Shown piece by piece: positions 27,408-34,693 of a stretch of 64,000 bases of DNA. The notes beneath the pieces are model-generated. The model made no database searches. It had not been told where the DNA came from and saw nothing but the letters and a program-made list of their open reading frames with translations. The stretch comes from Akkermansiaceae bacterium UBA956 (lineage in GTDB: Bacteria; Verrucomicrobiota; Verrucomicrobiia; Verrucomicrobiales; Akkermansiaceae). The stretch covers positions 124,001 through 188,000 of the forward strand of contig DBCO01000007.1 of assembly GCA_002293145.1 (NCBI GenBank). Direction: 5' to 3'. Position 1 is the first letter of the stretch; every line of letters starts with the position of its first letter. Made by a program: the position numbers and the translations under genes.

Positions 27408-28187
27408 TTAGCTTCCCCAAGTCGAGCGATCCCTATTGCTTGTGCCAAAGCCACCACGGACGGAAGAACCTTGCGTGACCGGCGCGCCGCTGGCTTTGCT
27501 TTGCTGCACGAGTCGATTGTAGGCTGGATTCGCCGCGGCGTGGGCGTTGACCATTTGGCGTTGTTGATTGACGTTTTGCTGCCAGCCTTGTTGATTCGCC
27601 TGAGCGTTTCGGAAGCCTGCACCTGGCATGTATCCGCTGCGATTACCTGAGAGCATCCAATACATCATCAGCATCGTGCCCATGCCACCCATGCCATGAT
27701 TGTGGTGATGGTGTGTGGCGCTGGGATTGCTTTCACTGCTTTGTCCGTTCGATTCGGTTGCCAATGCTTGTTCGCGCTCGAGGAGTTCTTCTACTTTGCT
27801 CAAGGCCTCGGCACTCGGGTGACTGACGGATACCGCGCAGCGAGCAGGTTCGGTGTCGAGCCATTCGCCGTTCGCAAACCATTTGCCATCCTTTTCTTGA
27901 CCATAGCGATAGGGGAAAAAGTCTTTGGCTTCTGCGTGGTAAAAGCCCAAGCCTTCGAGCTCGAAATTATGCTCCACAAGTCCATTCATGAGTTGCGATT
28001 TCCGACTTTCGAAGGCATCGAGCGATTGTTGCAACTTGGCCATTTTTGCATCTTCGGCAGTGGCTGTGTAGGTGGTCTCGGAGTCACAAGAGATGAGTCC
28101 GACACTGCTGCTAGCTAAAAGACAGAGAGTGGACCAGTGGAGAATGCCGCCTTTGCGAATGCGTTTGTGATCGCCGTGTTTCTTCAT
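27408..28187 (-). CDS. YgiB/DUF1190-like lipoprotein
   Basis: This 259-residue protein starts at the ATG at 28187. The N-terminus is basic (MKKHGDHKRIRKG) and followed by a hydrophobic stretch ending in LISC, a plausible lipoprotein cleavage site. The central part has charged and coiled-coil-prone segments. A histidine-rich segment (THHHHNHGMGGMG) and a Met/Gly-rich hydrophobic segment (MLMMYWMLSGN) follow. The last residues, SVRGGFGTSNRDRSTWGS, closely resemble the C-terminus of E. coli YgiB (DUF1190). Together with the YgiC-like gene downstream this supports a YgiB relative, though overall similarity is low. Function is unknown. The histidines could bind metal. Confidence 0.7.
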   Translation of the reverse strand: MKKHGDHKRIRKGGILHWSTLCLLASSSVGLISCDSETTYTATAEDAKMAKLQQSLDAFESRKSQLMNGLVEHNFELEGLGFYHAEAKDFFPYRYGQEKDGKWFANGEWLDTEPARCAVSVSHPSAEALSKVEELLEREQALATESNGQSSESNPSATHHHHNHGMGGMGTMLMMYWMLSGNRSGYMPGAGFRNAQANQQGWQQNVNQQRQMVNAHAAANPAYNRLVQQSKASGAPVTQGSSVRGGFGTSNRDRSTWGS

Positions 28188-28196
28188 GAGGTGCAG

Positions 28197-28226
28197 AGTA
28201 TGATGGCTGATAGGCCTACTCGTCAA
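28197..28226 (-). promoter_or_regulatory. Promoter of the YgiB/YgiC-like operon
   Basis: On the minus strand TTGACG (28226–28221) and CATACT (28202–28197) are separated by 18 bases. The -10 box ends 9 bases before the ATG at 28187, leaving essentially no 5' leader. Confidence 0.45.
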
Positions 28227-28290
28227 GACGATGTGGATTACAAAAACGGCTGTAGATTCCACTCCTGCGCTTTGGTGTTAAACTCATCAA

Positions 28291-28458
28291 TCATGCAGAG
28301 TCCATCTGATGATGGTCGGGTCCGATCCACTCGTAATGTGGCATCAGGTTCCATGCGGAGAATAAGATCAGCGACAACAAGCCTAGCCCTAGCGCAACTC
28401 GATTGCGGGTGCTGCGAGGGAAAAAAAGCGTTGGATCTCGATAGCTCTAGTTAGGCAT
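28291..28458 (-). pseudogene. Small single-span membrane protein frame with in-frame amber codon 4
   Basis: On the minus strand an ATG at 28458 is followed by two codons, a TAG at 28449–28447, and then 51 protein-like codons to a TGA at 28293–28291. The post-stop peptide begins SYRDPTLFFPRSTRNRVA, continues into a hydrophobic span (LGLGLLSLILFSAW) and ends with a polar tail containing HYEWIGPDHHQM. A basic segment before a single membrane helix and an acidic, His-containing outer tail are what a genuine small inner-membrane protein looks like. No other ATG, GTG or TTG opens the frame before the helix. It may be a nonsense-inactivated gene, a recoded gene, or a chance frame. It lies in the divergent gap between the YgiB-like gene and the mutarotase-like gene. 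Confidence 0.4.
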
Positions 28459-28515
28459 TTTTGCGCGGGGCGGCAAGGGGGAAACGTTGGATTGCATGAT
28501 GTCTGATTTTTTTGT

Positions 28516-28544
28516 TTGCCGAACGAGGGAAATTCGGTTGGATA
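28516..28544 (+). promoter_or_regulatory. Candidate promoter of the cytoplasmic sugar operon
   Basis: TTGCCG (28516–28521) and TGGATA (28539–28544) are 17 bases apart, and the -10 box ends 6 bases before the ATG at 28551. The arrangement matches the other leaderless-type promoters in the window; the -10 match is weak. Confidence 0.35.
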
Positions 28545-28550
28545 GACGGC

Positions 28551-29651
28551 ATGGAGATCATTCATGGCAGCGCGAGTTTTTTTGTGAGCACCCCCGAGGT
28601 GGATTTTGCGGTTACGGAGCAGGGCGGGCATTTGGCTCCTGTGGATTTTTATTTCGAGGACTATGCCGTTTCTCCGTATGCACTGGCGCCGTGGGAACCG
28701 GGGCAAGTGGACGCAAGTTTGCCGCATTTGTTGACAGAGTTGCGCGGGGATTTTTTCTGCCTGCCCTTTGCTGGACAAGCAGGTGGTCCGCCGCACGGTG
28801 ACACGGCGAATGCCAAATGGTCCTTGGTGGAGCAATCGGAGCGCGCCTTAGTTTTGGCGATGAAGCAAACGGATTCGGGGGCTGCAGTGCAGAAGCGGAT
28901 CGAGGTGAAAGAAGGGCAGCAGGCGCTGTACACAGAGCACTTGGTGAGAGGCTTGTCGGGGGAGTGGAATTACGGAAATCATCCGATTCTCGATTTTTCC
29001 GAACTGGCGCAAGGGCAGGGACGATTGGCGGTGAGCCCGTATCGATGGGCTTCGGTCTATGACGGTGTCTTTGCGAATCCTGATGCCGGAGAAACGGGAC
29101 GACTCGCGGAAGGGGCGCAGTTTTCATCGCTGAGCGCAGTGCCTTGTAAAGACGGTTCGACTTTGGATCTCACGAAATATCCGACTGCACCGGGGCATGA
29201 GGATTTGGTGATGATGGTGAATGAATCGCCGACCAGCGCGCAACCGTTCGCTTGGACGGCGGCGACTTTTGACGATTACGTGTGGTTTTCACTGAAAAAT
29301 GCGTTAGATTTCCCAGCAACATTGTTCTGGATCTCGAATGGTGGTCGCTCGGCCCATCCATGGGAAAATCGGCATCTTGGTCGCGTGGGACTGGAAGAAG
29401 TATGCTCGTATTTTTGCTACGGACTGGAGGCATCACGCGAGAATCGTTTGGCGGCCTTTGGGGTTCCGACCACTCGCCTGTTCGATCCCGCAGAAACCGT
29501 GCGTTTACCGATCATTCAAGGCGTGGCGCTGGTGGTTGAAGGATTTGGGCAGGTGCAATCGATCACGCCTATCGATGATCACACCATCGCGATCACTGGC
29601 GAAAACGGCACGGTGGTGCATGCGAAGATCGACTGGAAATATCTCATTTAG
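28551..29651 (+). CDS. Aldose 1-epimerase/galactose-mutarotase-fold protein
   Basis: This 366-residue protein is predicted cytoplasmic with no signal peptide. Its beta-rich layout is like galactose mutarotase and related carbohydrate-binding beta-sandwiches: VDFAVTEQGGHLAPVDF at the start, NYGNHPILDF in the centre, FWISNGGRSAHPWENRHLGRVGLEEVCSYF toward the end. The paired-histidine and Glu positions fit a sugar-binding cleft. I take the ATG at 28551 rather than an upstream TTG at 28512. It opens a four-gene operon with a phosphomannose-isomerase-like protein, a sugar isomerase and a Gfo/Idh/MocA dehydrogenase, consistent with anomer interconversion of the pathway sugar. Exact activity is uncertain. 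Confidence 0.7.
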   Translation: MEIIHGSASFFVSTPEVDFAVTEQGGHLAPVDFYFEDYAVSPYALAPWEPGQVDASLPHLLTELRGDFFCLPFAGQAGGPPHGDTANAKWSLVEQSERALVLAMKQTDSGAAVQKRIEVKEGQQALYTEHLVRGLSGEWNYGNHPILDFSELAQGQGRLAVSPYRWASVYDGVFANPDAGETGRLAEGAQFSSLSAVPCKDGSTLDLTKYPTAPGHEDLVMMVNESPTSAQPFAWTAATFDDYVWFSLKNALDFPATLFWISNGGRSAHPWENRHLGRVGLEEVCSYFCYGLEASRENRLAAFGVPTTRLFDPAETVRLPIIQGVALVVEGFGQVQSITPIDDHTIAITGENGTVVHAKIDWKYLI

Positions 29652-29674
29652 CGTGACATTTTTCGCGGAAATTC

Positions 29675-29703
29675 TTGCCAAGACTGCGATTCGTTCATAA
29701 ATC
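29675..29703 (+). promoter_or_regulatory. Candidate promoter inside the sugar operon
   Basis: TTGCCA (29675–29680) and TAAATC (29698–29703) are 17 bases apart in the 105-base gap before the phosphomannose-isomerase-like gene. Unlike most others in the window it would leave a 5' leader of about 45 bases. Confidence 0.33.
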
Positions 29704-29756
29704 GATGCGTGTAAGATTTCGCGACACCCTGCGTATCTGGAAATTCAATTACCTCT

Positions 29757-31016
29757 ATGACTGCACCAAAAACAACACACGACCTCACGACCCGCACCTC
29801 TCATCTTAAATCGCTGGTAGAAGCTACCCTAGAAAAAACGGGTGGCTTGCTTCGTCTCGCCCCTTGCTGGGTACCGCGTTCCTTTTTGCAACCCGGAAAA
29901 CGCTTGAAGTTGCATCCGGATGATCTTTACGCTTTTGGCCTGAATCGTGGCGGCATCGACGAGCGTTGGTTTGCTTCTACAACCGAGGCGGCCAATGACA
30001 ATCGCGTCGAAGACGAAGGTCTGTCTTATGTAGTAGTCGGCAACGAGCGCTTCACGCTCAAAGACGCTGTGGCTGAGTGTGGAGCTGAGTTGATTGGCAA
30101 CGAGATTTGGGAAAAATATGGCAAATGGCCGGTGTACTCGAAATTTTTCGACAACATGGGTCCAATCCCTCACCACATGCACCAAGATGCCGCACAAGCT
30201 GCGCTCGTAGGCCAAGAAGGTAAGCCTGAGTCCTACTATTTCCCGCCACAACACAACAACGTCGGCAACAATTTTCCTTATACGTTCATGGGTTTCGAGC
30301 CCGGCACCACCAAAGAACAAGTGCGTGAGTGCATCGCCAATTGGAACAAAGGGGATAACAAAATCCTTGCTCTGTCGAAGGCTTACAAACTGGAGCCCGG
30401 CACTGGTTGGCTGATCGATCCCTGCATTTTGCACGCTCCTGGCTCGCTCTGCACTTACGAGCCACAGTGGGGAAGCGATGTTTTCGGCATGTATCAAAAC
30501 CTCGTCGAAGGCCGCGAAGTGCCATGGGCTCTGCTTGTAAAGGACATGCCCGAGGACAAACATCAAGACGTCGACTTTATTGTCGATCAACTCGATTGGG
30601 AGAAAAACGTCGATCCGAACTTCAAGGACAAACACTACCTTGAGCCTGTCACTTCCGAAAAAGGCGAGGGCTATCACGACAAGTGGATCGTATACGGCAA
30701 AGTTGATAATTTCCAATACTTTACCGCGAAAGAACTTACCGTCGAGCCCGGCGCGACATGCACCATCAAAGACAACGGTGCCTACGGTCTCATCTGTGTG
30801 CAAGGCAGCGGCAGCATCAATGGCCAAGTGCTCAACAGCCCGAAATTGATTCGGTTCCACGAACTCACCGAGGACGAGTATTTCTGCACCGCCGCCGGTG
30901 CCAAATCCGGTGTGACATTCACCAACACCTCCACCACCGAGCCTCTCGTCTGCCTGCGCTACTTCGGTCCCGAAGTCAATCCTAACGCCCCAGCCATGGG
31001 AGCGCGTAAGAAGTAA
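29757..31016 (+). CDS. Class I phosphomannose isomerase-like cupin protein
   Basis: This is a 419-residue cytoplasmic protein with a double-cupin layout. The motif PIPHHMHQDAAQAALVG near residue 138, with KPESYYFPPQHN just after it, corresponds to the metal-binding HxH...E site of mannose-6-phosphate isomerases. WLIDPCILHAPGSLCTYEPQ supplies a later His/Glu pair. A second small cupin is visible near residues 320–410 (VEPGATCTIKDNGAYGLICV). Such proteins occur next to sugar isomerases and MocA dehydrogenases in verrucomicrobial catabolic clusters. The likely role is aldose–ketose isomerisation of a hexose or deoxyhexose derivative; the substrate is not known. It precedes the isomerase gene by 32 bases. 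A 398-residue antisense frame covers it but looks non-genic. Confidence 0.75.
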   Translation: MTAPKTTHDLTTRTSHLKSLVEATLEKTGGLLRLAPCWVPRSFLQPGKRLKLHPDDLYAFGLNRGGIDERWFASTTEAANDNRVEDEGLSYVVVGNERFTLKDAVAECGAELIGNEIWEKYGKWPVYSKFFDNMGPIPHHMHQDAAQAALVGQEGKPESYYFPPQHNNVGNNFPYTFMGFEPGTTKEQVRECIANWNKGDNKILALSKAYKLEPGTGWLIDPCILHAPGSLCTYEPQWGSDVFGMYQNLVEGREVPWALLVKDMPEDKHQDVDFIVDQLDWEKNVDPNFKDKHYLEPVTSEKGEGYHDKWIVYGKVDNFQYFTAKELTVEPGATCTIKDNGAYGLICVQGSGSINGQVLNSPKLIRFHELTEDEYFCTAAGAKSGVTFTNTSTTEPLVCLRYFGPEVNPNAPAMGARKK

Positions 31017-31048
31017 GCTTCCCACAACCCTAAACTCACAAAACTACT

Positions 31049-32053
31049 ATGAAATTACACAATGCCATGTGGCCTGGACTCGTTGGAAAAGAGCTTGGCA
31101 CCGACCACCCGCCGATCTCTTTGGATCAAATGTTAGACATGACTGCTGCCGCCGAGGTGAACGGCCATAAGTTCGATGGAGTCGATCTGTTCTTGTTCCA
31201 TCCGCATACCGATCCCGATATTTCCGAGGACGATCTCAAGGCGATGGCGGATAAGATTGCGGAAAAAAATCTTAACGTCGGATCACTTGTTGCGCCGATT
31301 TGGCCGGGCACCGTGGGTGATTCCTCGATGGGCACTGATGAGCAACAGGAGAAATTCTTGCTTTCCATCGAAAAAGCCTGCCGCATTGCCAAATTGTTCA
31401 ATCAACACGGCGTGCGCAAATATGGCGTGATACGCGTCGATTCCGCTGAGTTTGGAGTGCAAAAATGGGCCGAAAATCCTCAAGAGAACACAGCTCGCAT
31501 CGTCGATACCTTTAAAAAAGCCGCCAAAATTGCAGCCGATCATGGTGAGCGCATCGCGGCTGAGGGAGAAATCTGCTGGGCTGGCATGCATTCCTGGGAA
31601 GTGATGCTGCGCACGCTCGAAGGCGTAGGCATGCCCGGAACCTTCGGTTTCCAAGCGGACCTCGCACACACCTACCTCTACCTCATGGGCTATAATGCTC
31701 CTGAGTCCGCCTTGTTGCAACCCGGATACAGCGATGCCGAGTTCTGGCCCGCTTACGAGAAAATGGTCGGCGTCCTGCGTCCTTGGACCATCGATTTCCA
31801 CGTCGCTCAAAATGACGGCACGGTCCACGGCACTGGTTCTCACGAGAAAACAGGTCGCCACTGCCAAGCCGATGATCCAAATGGCAAGCTCGACATCGCG
31901 AAATGCTCCGCCGTTTGGTTACAAGGCGCTGCTGACCGCGGCATCAAGCACATCTGCTGGGACGGTTGCATGTTCCCCAACGCCACCCTCGAAAACCCTG
32001 CCACCTGGAACACCATCCTGAAGGCTATGGTTTCGGTGAAAGTCGCTCTGTAA
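31049..32053 (+). CDS. Cytoplasmic sugar isomerase/epimerase TIM barrel
   Basis: This 334-residue protein has no export signal. It has an AP-endonuclease-2-type barrel: FDGVDLFLFHPHTD in strand 2, RIAAEGEICWAG (Glu ligand candidate), GFQADLAHTYLY (Asp/His), TIDFHVAQNDG (His) and HICWDGCMF near the end. These residues would bind a divalent metal and the sugar diol. Related proteins act on inositols, keto-sugars or rare hexoses. It is in an operon with a MocA-type dehydrogenase 26 bases downstream, an arrangement common in oxidation-then-isomerisation pathways. The start region has no Shine-Dalgarno sequence but is A-rich. Confidence 0.85.
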   Translation: MKLHNAMWPGLVGKELGTDHPPISLDQMLDMTAAAEVNGHKFDGVDLFLFHPHTDPDISEDDLKAMADKIAEKNLNVGSLVAPIWPGTVGDSSMGTDEQQEKFLLSIEKACRIAKLFNQHGVRKYGVIRVDSAEFGVQKWAENPQENTARIVDTFKKAAKIAADHGERIAAEGEICWAGMHSWEVMLRTLEGVGMPGTFGFQADLAHTYLYLMGYNAPESALLQPGYSDAEFWPAYEKMVGVLRPWTIDFHVAQNDGTVHGTGSHEKTGRHCQADDPNGKLDIAKCSAVWLQGAADRGIKHICWDGCMFPNATLENPATWNTILKAMVSVKVAL

Positions 32054-32079
32054 CATAAATTCCAACGACAAACTACCTT

Positions 32080-33228
32080 ATGAAAAAACAACTGAACGTC
32101 GGCGTGATTGGCTATGGCTTTATGGGCCGTACCCACTCGAATGCACTCTCCCAAGTTACCCATTTCTTCGACACGGAATATGTGCCCGTGCGCAAAGCGA
32201 TCTGTGGTCGCGATGAAGAAAAGGTCAAGGCCTTTGCCGAAAAGTGGGGCTATGAGTCCTACGAAACGGATTGGCGTGTGTTGGTGGCTCGCGAAGACAT
32301 CGATGCGATCGACATCTGCACACCTAACGATTCGCACGCTGCCATCGCACTGGAGTGCATCAAGCACGGCAAAATGATCCTCTGTGAAAAACCGCTCGCA
32401 CTCAATGGTGAGCAAGGCGAAGCCATGGTCGCAGCTGTCGAGGCCTCCGGTCTGCCGAACCTTGTTTGGTATAACTATCGCTTCTTGCCTGCCGTGACGC
32501 ATGCAAAAAACATCGTTGCCGCTGGCGAACTTGGTCGCGTGTTCCATTACCGCGCCAACTTCCTGCAAGACTGGACCATTTCCTCCGATCTTCCGCAAGG
32601 TGGTGCTGGCCTCTGGCGCTTGGATGCCGCCGCTGCGGGTTCTGGTGTTACGGGTGACTTGTTGGCGCACTGCATCGATACTGCACGTTGGATCAATGGC
32701 AACATCGTGTCCGTCAGCGCTATGACCGAAACCTTCATCAAAGAGCGAGTTCACACCGCTACTGGCGAAAAAATGCCCGTCACCATCGATGATGCCTGCG
32801 CATTCCTCGCACGCTTCGAAAATGGTTCCCTAGCAATTTTTGAATCCACTCGTTATGCCCGTGGTCACAAGGCGCTCTACACCTTTGAGATCAATGGCGA
32901 AAACAAATCCCTTTTCTGGGATCTGCACGATCTCAACCGTCTCGCATACTTCGACCATGGAGTGCCAAGCGACCGTCGCGGCTGGTCCAGCATCCATTGC
33001 TCCGATGGTGACCAACCCTACGCAGGCAACTGGTGGGTTCCTGGCCTCTGCCTTGGCTACGAGCACAGCTTCACGCATGCGCTTTACGAGTTCCTCAAAT
33101 CGCTCGAAAATCCATCGGCTCCGAAAGCCTATCCAGACTTTCGCGATGCCCTCGGCACCCAATACGTCTGCGACGCAGTTCTCGAATCCGCTCGCACCAA
33201 GCAGTGGGTGGACGTCAAACAAGCGTAA
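32080..33228 (+). CDS. Gfo/Idh/MocA-family NAD(P)-dependent sugar dehydrogenase
   Basis: This is a 382-residue protein. The N-terminal Rossmann fold starts with GVIGYGFMGRTHSNAL (dinucleotide-binding GxGxxG variant). DAIDICTPNDSHA and the family signature CEKPLALN near residue 105 follow, with the catalytic Lys in EKP. The C-terminal alpha/beta substrate domain includes GVTGDLLAHCIDTARW, with the expected Asp and His of the active site. There is no Tat signal, so it acts in the cytoplasm. It probably oxidises a hydroxyl of a sugar or inositol (often C3) and works with the isomerase encoded immediately upstream. It is the last gene of the operon and is followed by a strong terminator. Confidence 0.92.
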   Translation: MKKQLNVGVIGYGFMGRTHSNALSQVTHFFDTEYVPVRKAICGRDEEKVKAFAEKWGYESYETDWRVLVAREDIDAIDICTPNDSHAAIALECIKHGKMILCEKPLALNGEQGEAMVAAVEASGLPNLVWYNYRFLPAVTHAKNIVAAGELGRVFHYRANFLQDWTISSDLPQGGAGLWRLDAAAAGSGVTGDLLAHCIDTARWINGNIVSVSAMTETFIKERVHTATGEKMPVTIDDACAFLARFENGSLAIFESTRYARGHKALYTFEINGENKSLFWDLHDLNRLAYFDHGVPSDRRGWSSIHCSDGDQPYAGNWWVPGLCLGYEHSFTHALYEFLKSLENPSAPKAYPDFRDALGTQYVCDAVLESARTKQWVDVKQA

Positions 33229-33250
33229 TTTTACGAGTTTTTATTCAAAC

Positions 33251-33287
33251 GGGCGATGGTTGTGCATTACGACCATCGCCCTTTTTT
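33251..33287 (+). terminator. Rho-independent terminator of the sugar operon
   Basis: GGGCGATGGT (33251–33260) pairs perfectly with ACCATCGCCC (33272–33281) around an 11-base loop and is followed by six T residues. It lies 22 bases after the dehydrogenase stop codon. Confidence 0.9.
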
Positions 33288-33356
33288 GGTTTCTTTTAAC
33301 CAAACATCAATTAGCAGATCACGTTTCATGGCTGTAAATTTTTTCGTAAAATCGGA

Positions 33357-33385
33357 TTGCCAAGTCATGGGGTTGCGCTTTACTA
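33357..33385 (+). promoter_or_regulatory. Promoter of the antiporter gene, leaderless geometry
   Basis: TTGCCA (33357–33362) and TTACTA (33380–33385) are 17 bases apart, and the -10 box ends 7 bases before the ATG at 33393. The TTG of the -35 box is in frame with the gene and could be miscalled as its start. Confidence 0.48.
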
Positions 33386-33392
33386 CTCTTTG

Positions 33393-34661
33393 ATGAATCC
33401 GGCAGCGATTGAACAACATTTGGTCTTGGTAATGATGGCGTGGGCCCTGATTATAGCTGCGTCTTTTGTGGTGGGGCGATTGGGCAAACGTATGGGGCAG
33501 CCATTGGCGGTTGGTGAGATTGCTGCGGGTATTATTCTTGGCCCTTCTGTTCTGGGTCTTTGCGGGATCTGGGGTGCGGAAACAGTGCAGTTTTTGCGTG
33601 GGGCGGAGTTACAGAAGAGTTTGCAGTTGCTTGGCAAACTTGGCTTGATTCTGTTACTGCTACAGGTGGGTATGGAGTTTCATTTTTTCAGCATGAAGAA
33701 GCAATCGCGAACGGCATTGTATGTAGCGCTGTTAGGAATGATCGGACCTTTGATCATCGGTTGGGTGGTGGGCCCCTGGTTGCATCGGAATTTTGCTCCT
33801 GAGGTGCCACAAACGGGGATGATTTTGTTCTGTGGTATTGCCATGGCGATTTCGGCCTTGCCGATCATGGGCCGCATCCTCATGGAAATGAATCTGCAAA
33901 CGCGACCATTTGCCGTGCTATCGATCACAGCTGCCGCGCTTGATGATGTAGTCGGCTGGATATTACTAGCTTCCGCGGGTGCATTGGCTACGGCGTGGGC
34001 AAAAAATCAGGCTTTTGCGATCGCGCCGTTGCTTTGGCAATTGGGCGGCATTGCGCTTTATGTGTTGGTGATGTTCCGCATCGCCGGGCCGCTGTTGCGT
34101 AAGGTCTATCGACATCTATCCTCGGAGAATGATCCATTGCCAGCATCGTTCTTGGCATTGTTGTTCATCGCCTTGTTTCTCTCTTGTCTGTGCACCTATC
34201 ATCTTGGGATCTTTACGATTTTTGGAGCATTTTTGTTAGGTGTGAGTTTGCATCAAGAGCGCCGACTTGCTGAAGCCTGGACGCAAAAATTTGGCGCGCT
34301 GGTGGTTGTGGCTTTTGTGCCGATTTTCTTTACTAACAATGGGCTCAATGTGAATTTGCAAAATCTCACGCCATGGCAATGGTGGGGACTGGCTGTTGTT
34401 CTCACGGCCTCAGTCGCCGCAAAACTTGGCTGCTGTTATGCAGGCGCGCGGCTCGGTGGTGAATCTCACGCTGATGCATTTAAGATTGGTACGCTCTTGA
34501 ATACGCGTGCGCTGATGGGATTGATCGCGGTCAATGTTGGCAAAGGTCTTGGCCTGCTTAACGATACCTTGTTTACGATGTTTGTGCTGATGTGCTTGAT
34601 CACGACAGCAATGTGTGGTCCTTTGCTGAACTGGATGTTGCGCAAAGAAGAGCGTAGTTGA
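33393..34661 (+). CDS. Cation/proton antiporter, CPA2 (KefB/NapA-like) membrane domain
   Basis: This 422-residue integral membrane protein has about 12 hydrophobic segments. The family motif AVGEIAAGIILGPSVLG lies near residue 38, and the ion-binding segment SITAAALDDVVGWILL (two adjacent Asp) near residue 175. Length covers only the transport domain; no TrkA-N or USP domain follows. It probably exchanges Na+ or K+ for H+ across the inner membrane. I use the ATG at 33393; an upstream in-frame TTG at 33357 forms part of the -35 box. The stop codon overlaps the TTG at 34658 of the next frame, but that TTG too is better read as a -35 element. Confidence 0.88.
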   Translation: MNPAAIEQHLVLVMMAWALIIAASFVVGRLGKRMGQPLAVGEIAAGIILGPSVLGLCGIWGAETVQFLRGAELQKSLQLLGKLGLILLLLQVGMEFHFFSMKKQSRTALYVALLGMIGPLIIGWVVGPWLHRNFAPEVPQTGMILFCGIAMAISALPIMGRILMEMNLQTRPFAVLSITAAALDDVVGWILLASAGALATAWAKNQAFAIAPLLWQLGGIALYVLVMFRIAGPLLRKVYRHLSSENDPLPASFLALLFIALFLSCLCTYHLGIFTIFGAFLLGVSLHQERRLAEAWTQKFGALVVVAFVPIFFTNNGLNVNLQNLTPWQWWGLAVVLTASVAAKLGCCYAGARLGGESHADAFKIGTLLNTRALMGLIAVNVGKGLGLLNDTLFTMFVLMCLITTAMCGPLLNWMLRKEERS

Positions 34662-34688
34662 AAGAATCGATACAAGTGGGCGTAGACT
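34658..34688 (+). promoter_or_regulatory. Promoter of the secreted metallopeptidase gene, leaderless geometry
   Basis: TTGAAA (34658–34663) and TAGACT (34683–34688) are 19 bases apart; the -10 box ends 5 bases before the ATG at 34694. TTGAAA overlaps the stop codon of the antiporter gene. Confidence 0.4.
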
Positions 34689-34693
34689 TCTCT

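Larger units (their letters stand above)
28188..28550. other. 363-base divergent intergenic region
   Basis: The region separates the leftward YgiB/YgiC-like operon from the rightward sugar operon. It contains candidate promoters for both (28197–28226 and 28516–28544) and the small interrupted membrane-protein frame at 28291–28458. Nothing else was recognised. Confidence 0.6.

Noticed and set aside
29829..31025. 398-codon open frame on the minus strand, antisense to the phosphomannose-isomerase-like gene
   Set aside because: No recognisable domain or signal, it lies entirely opposite a gene with clear cupin motifs in a well-spaced operon, and such frames arise from third-position bias.
31840..32754. 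304-codon minus-strand frame spanning the end of the isomerase gene and the start of the dehydrogenase gene
   Set aside because: It is antisense to two genes with strong family motifs, and its own translation has no recognisable features.
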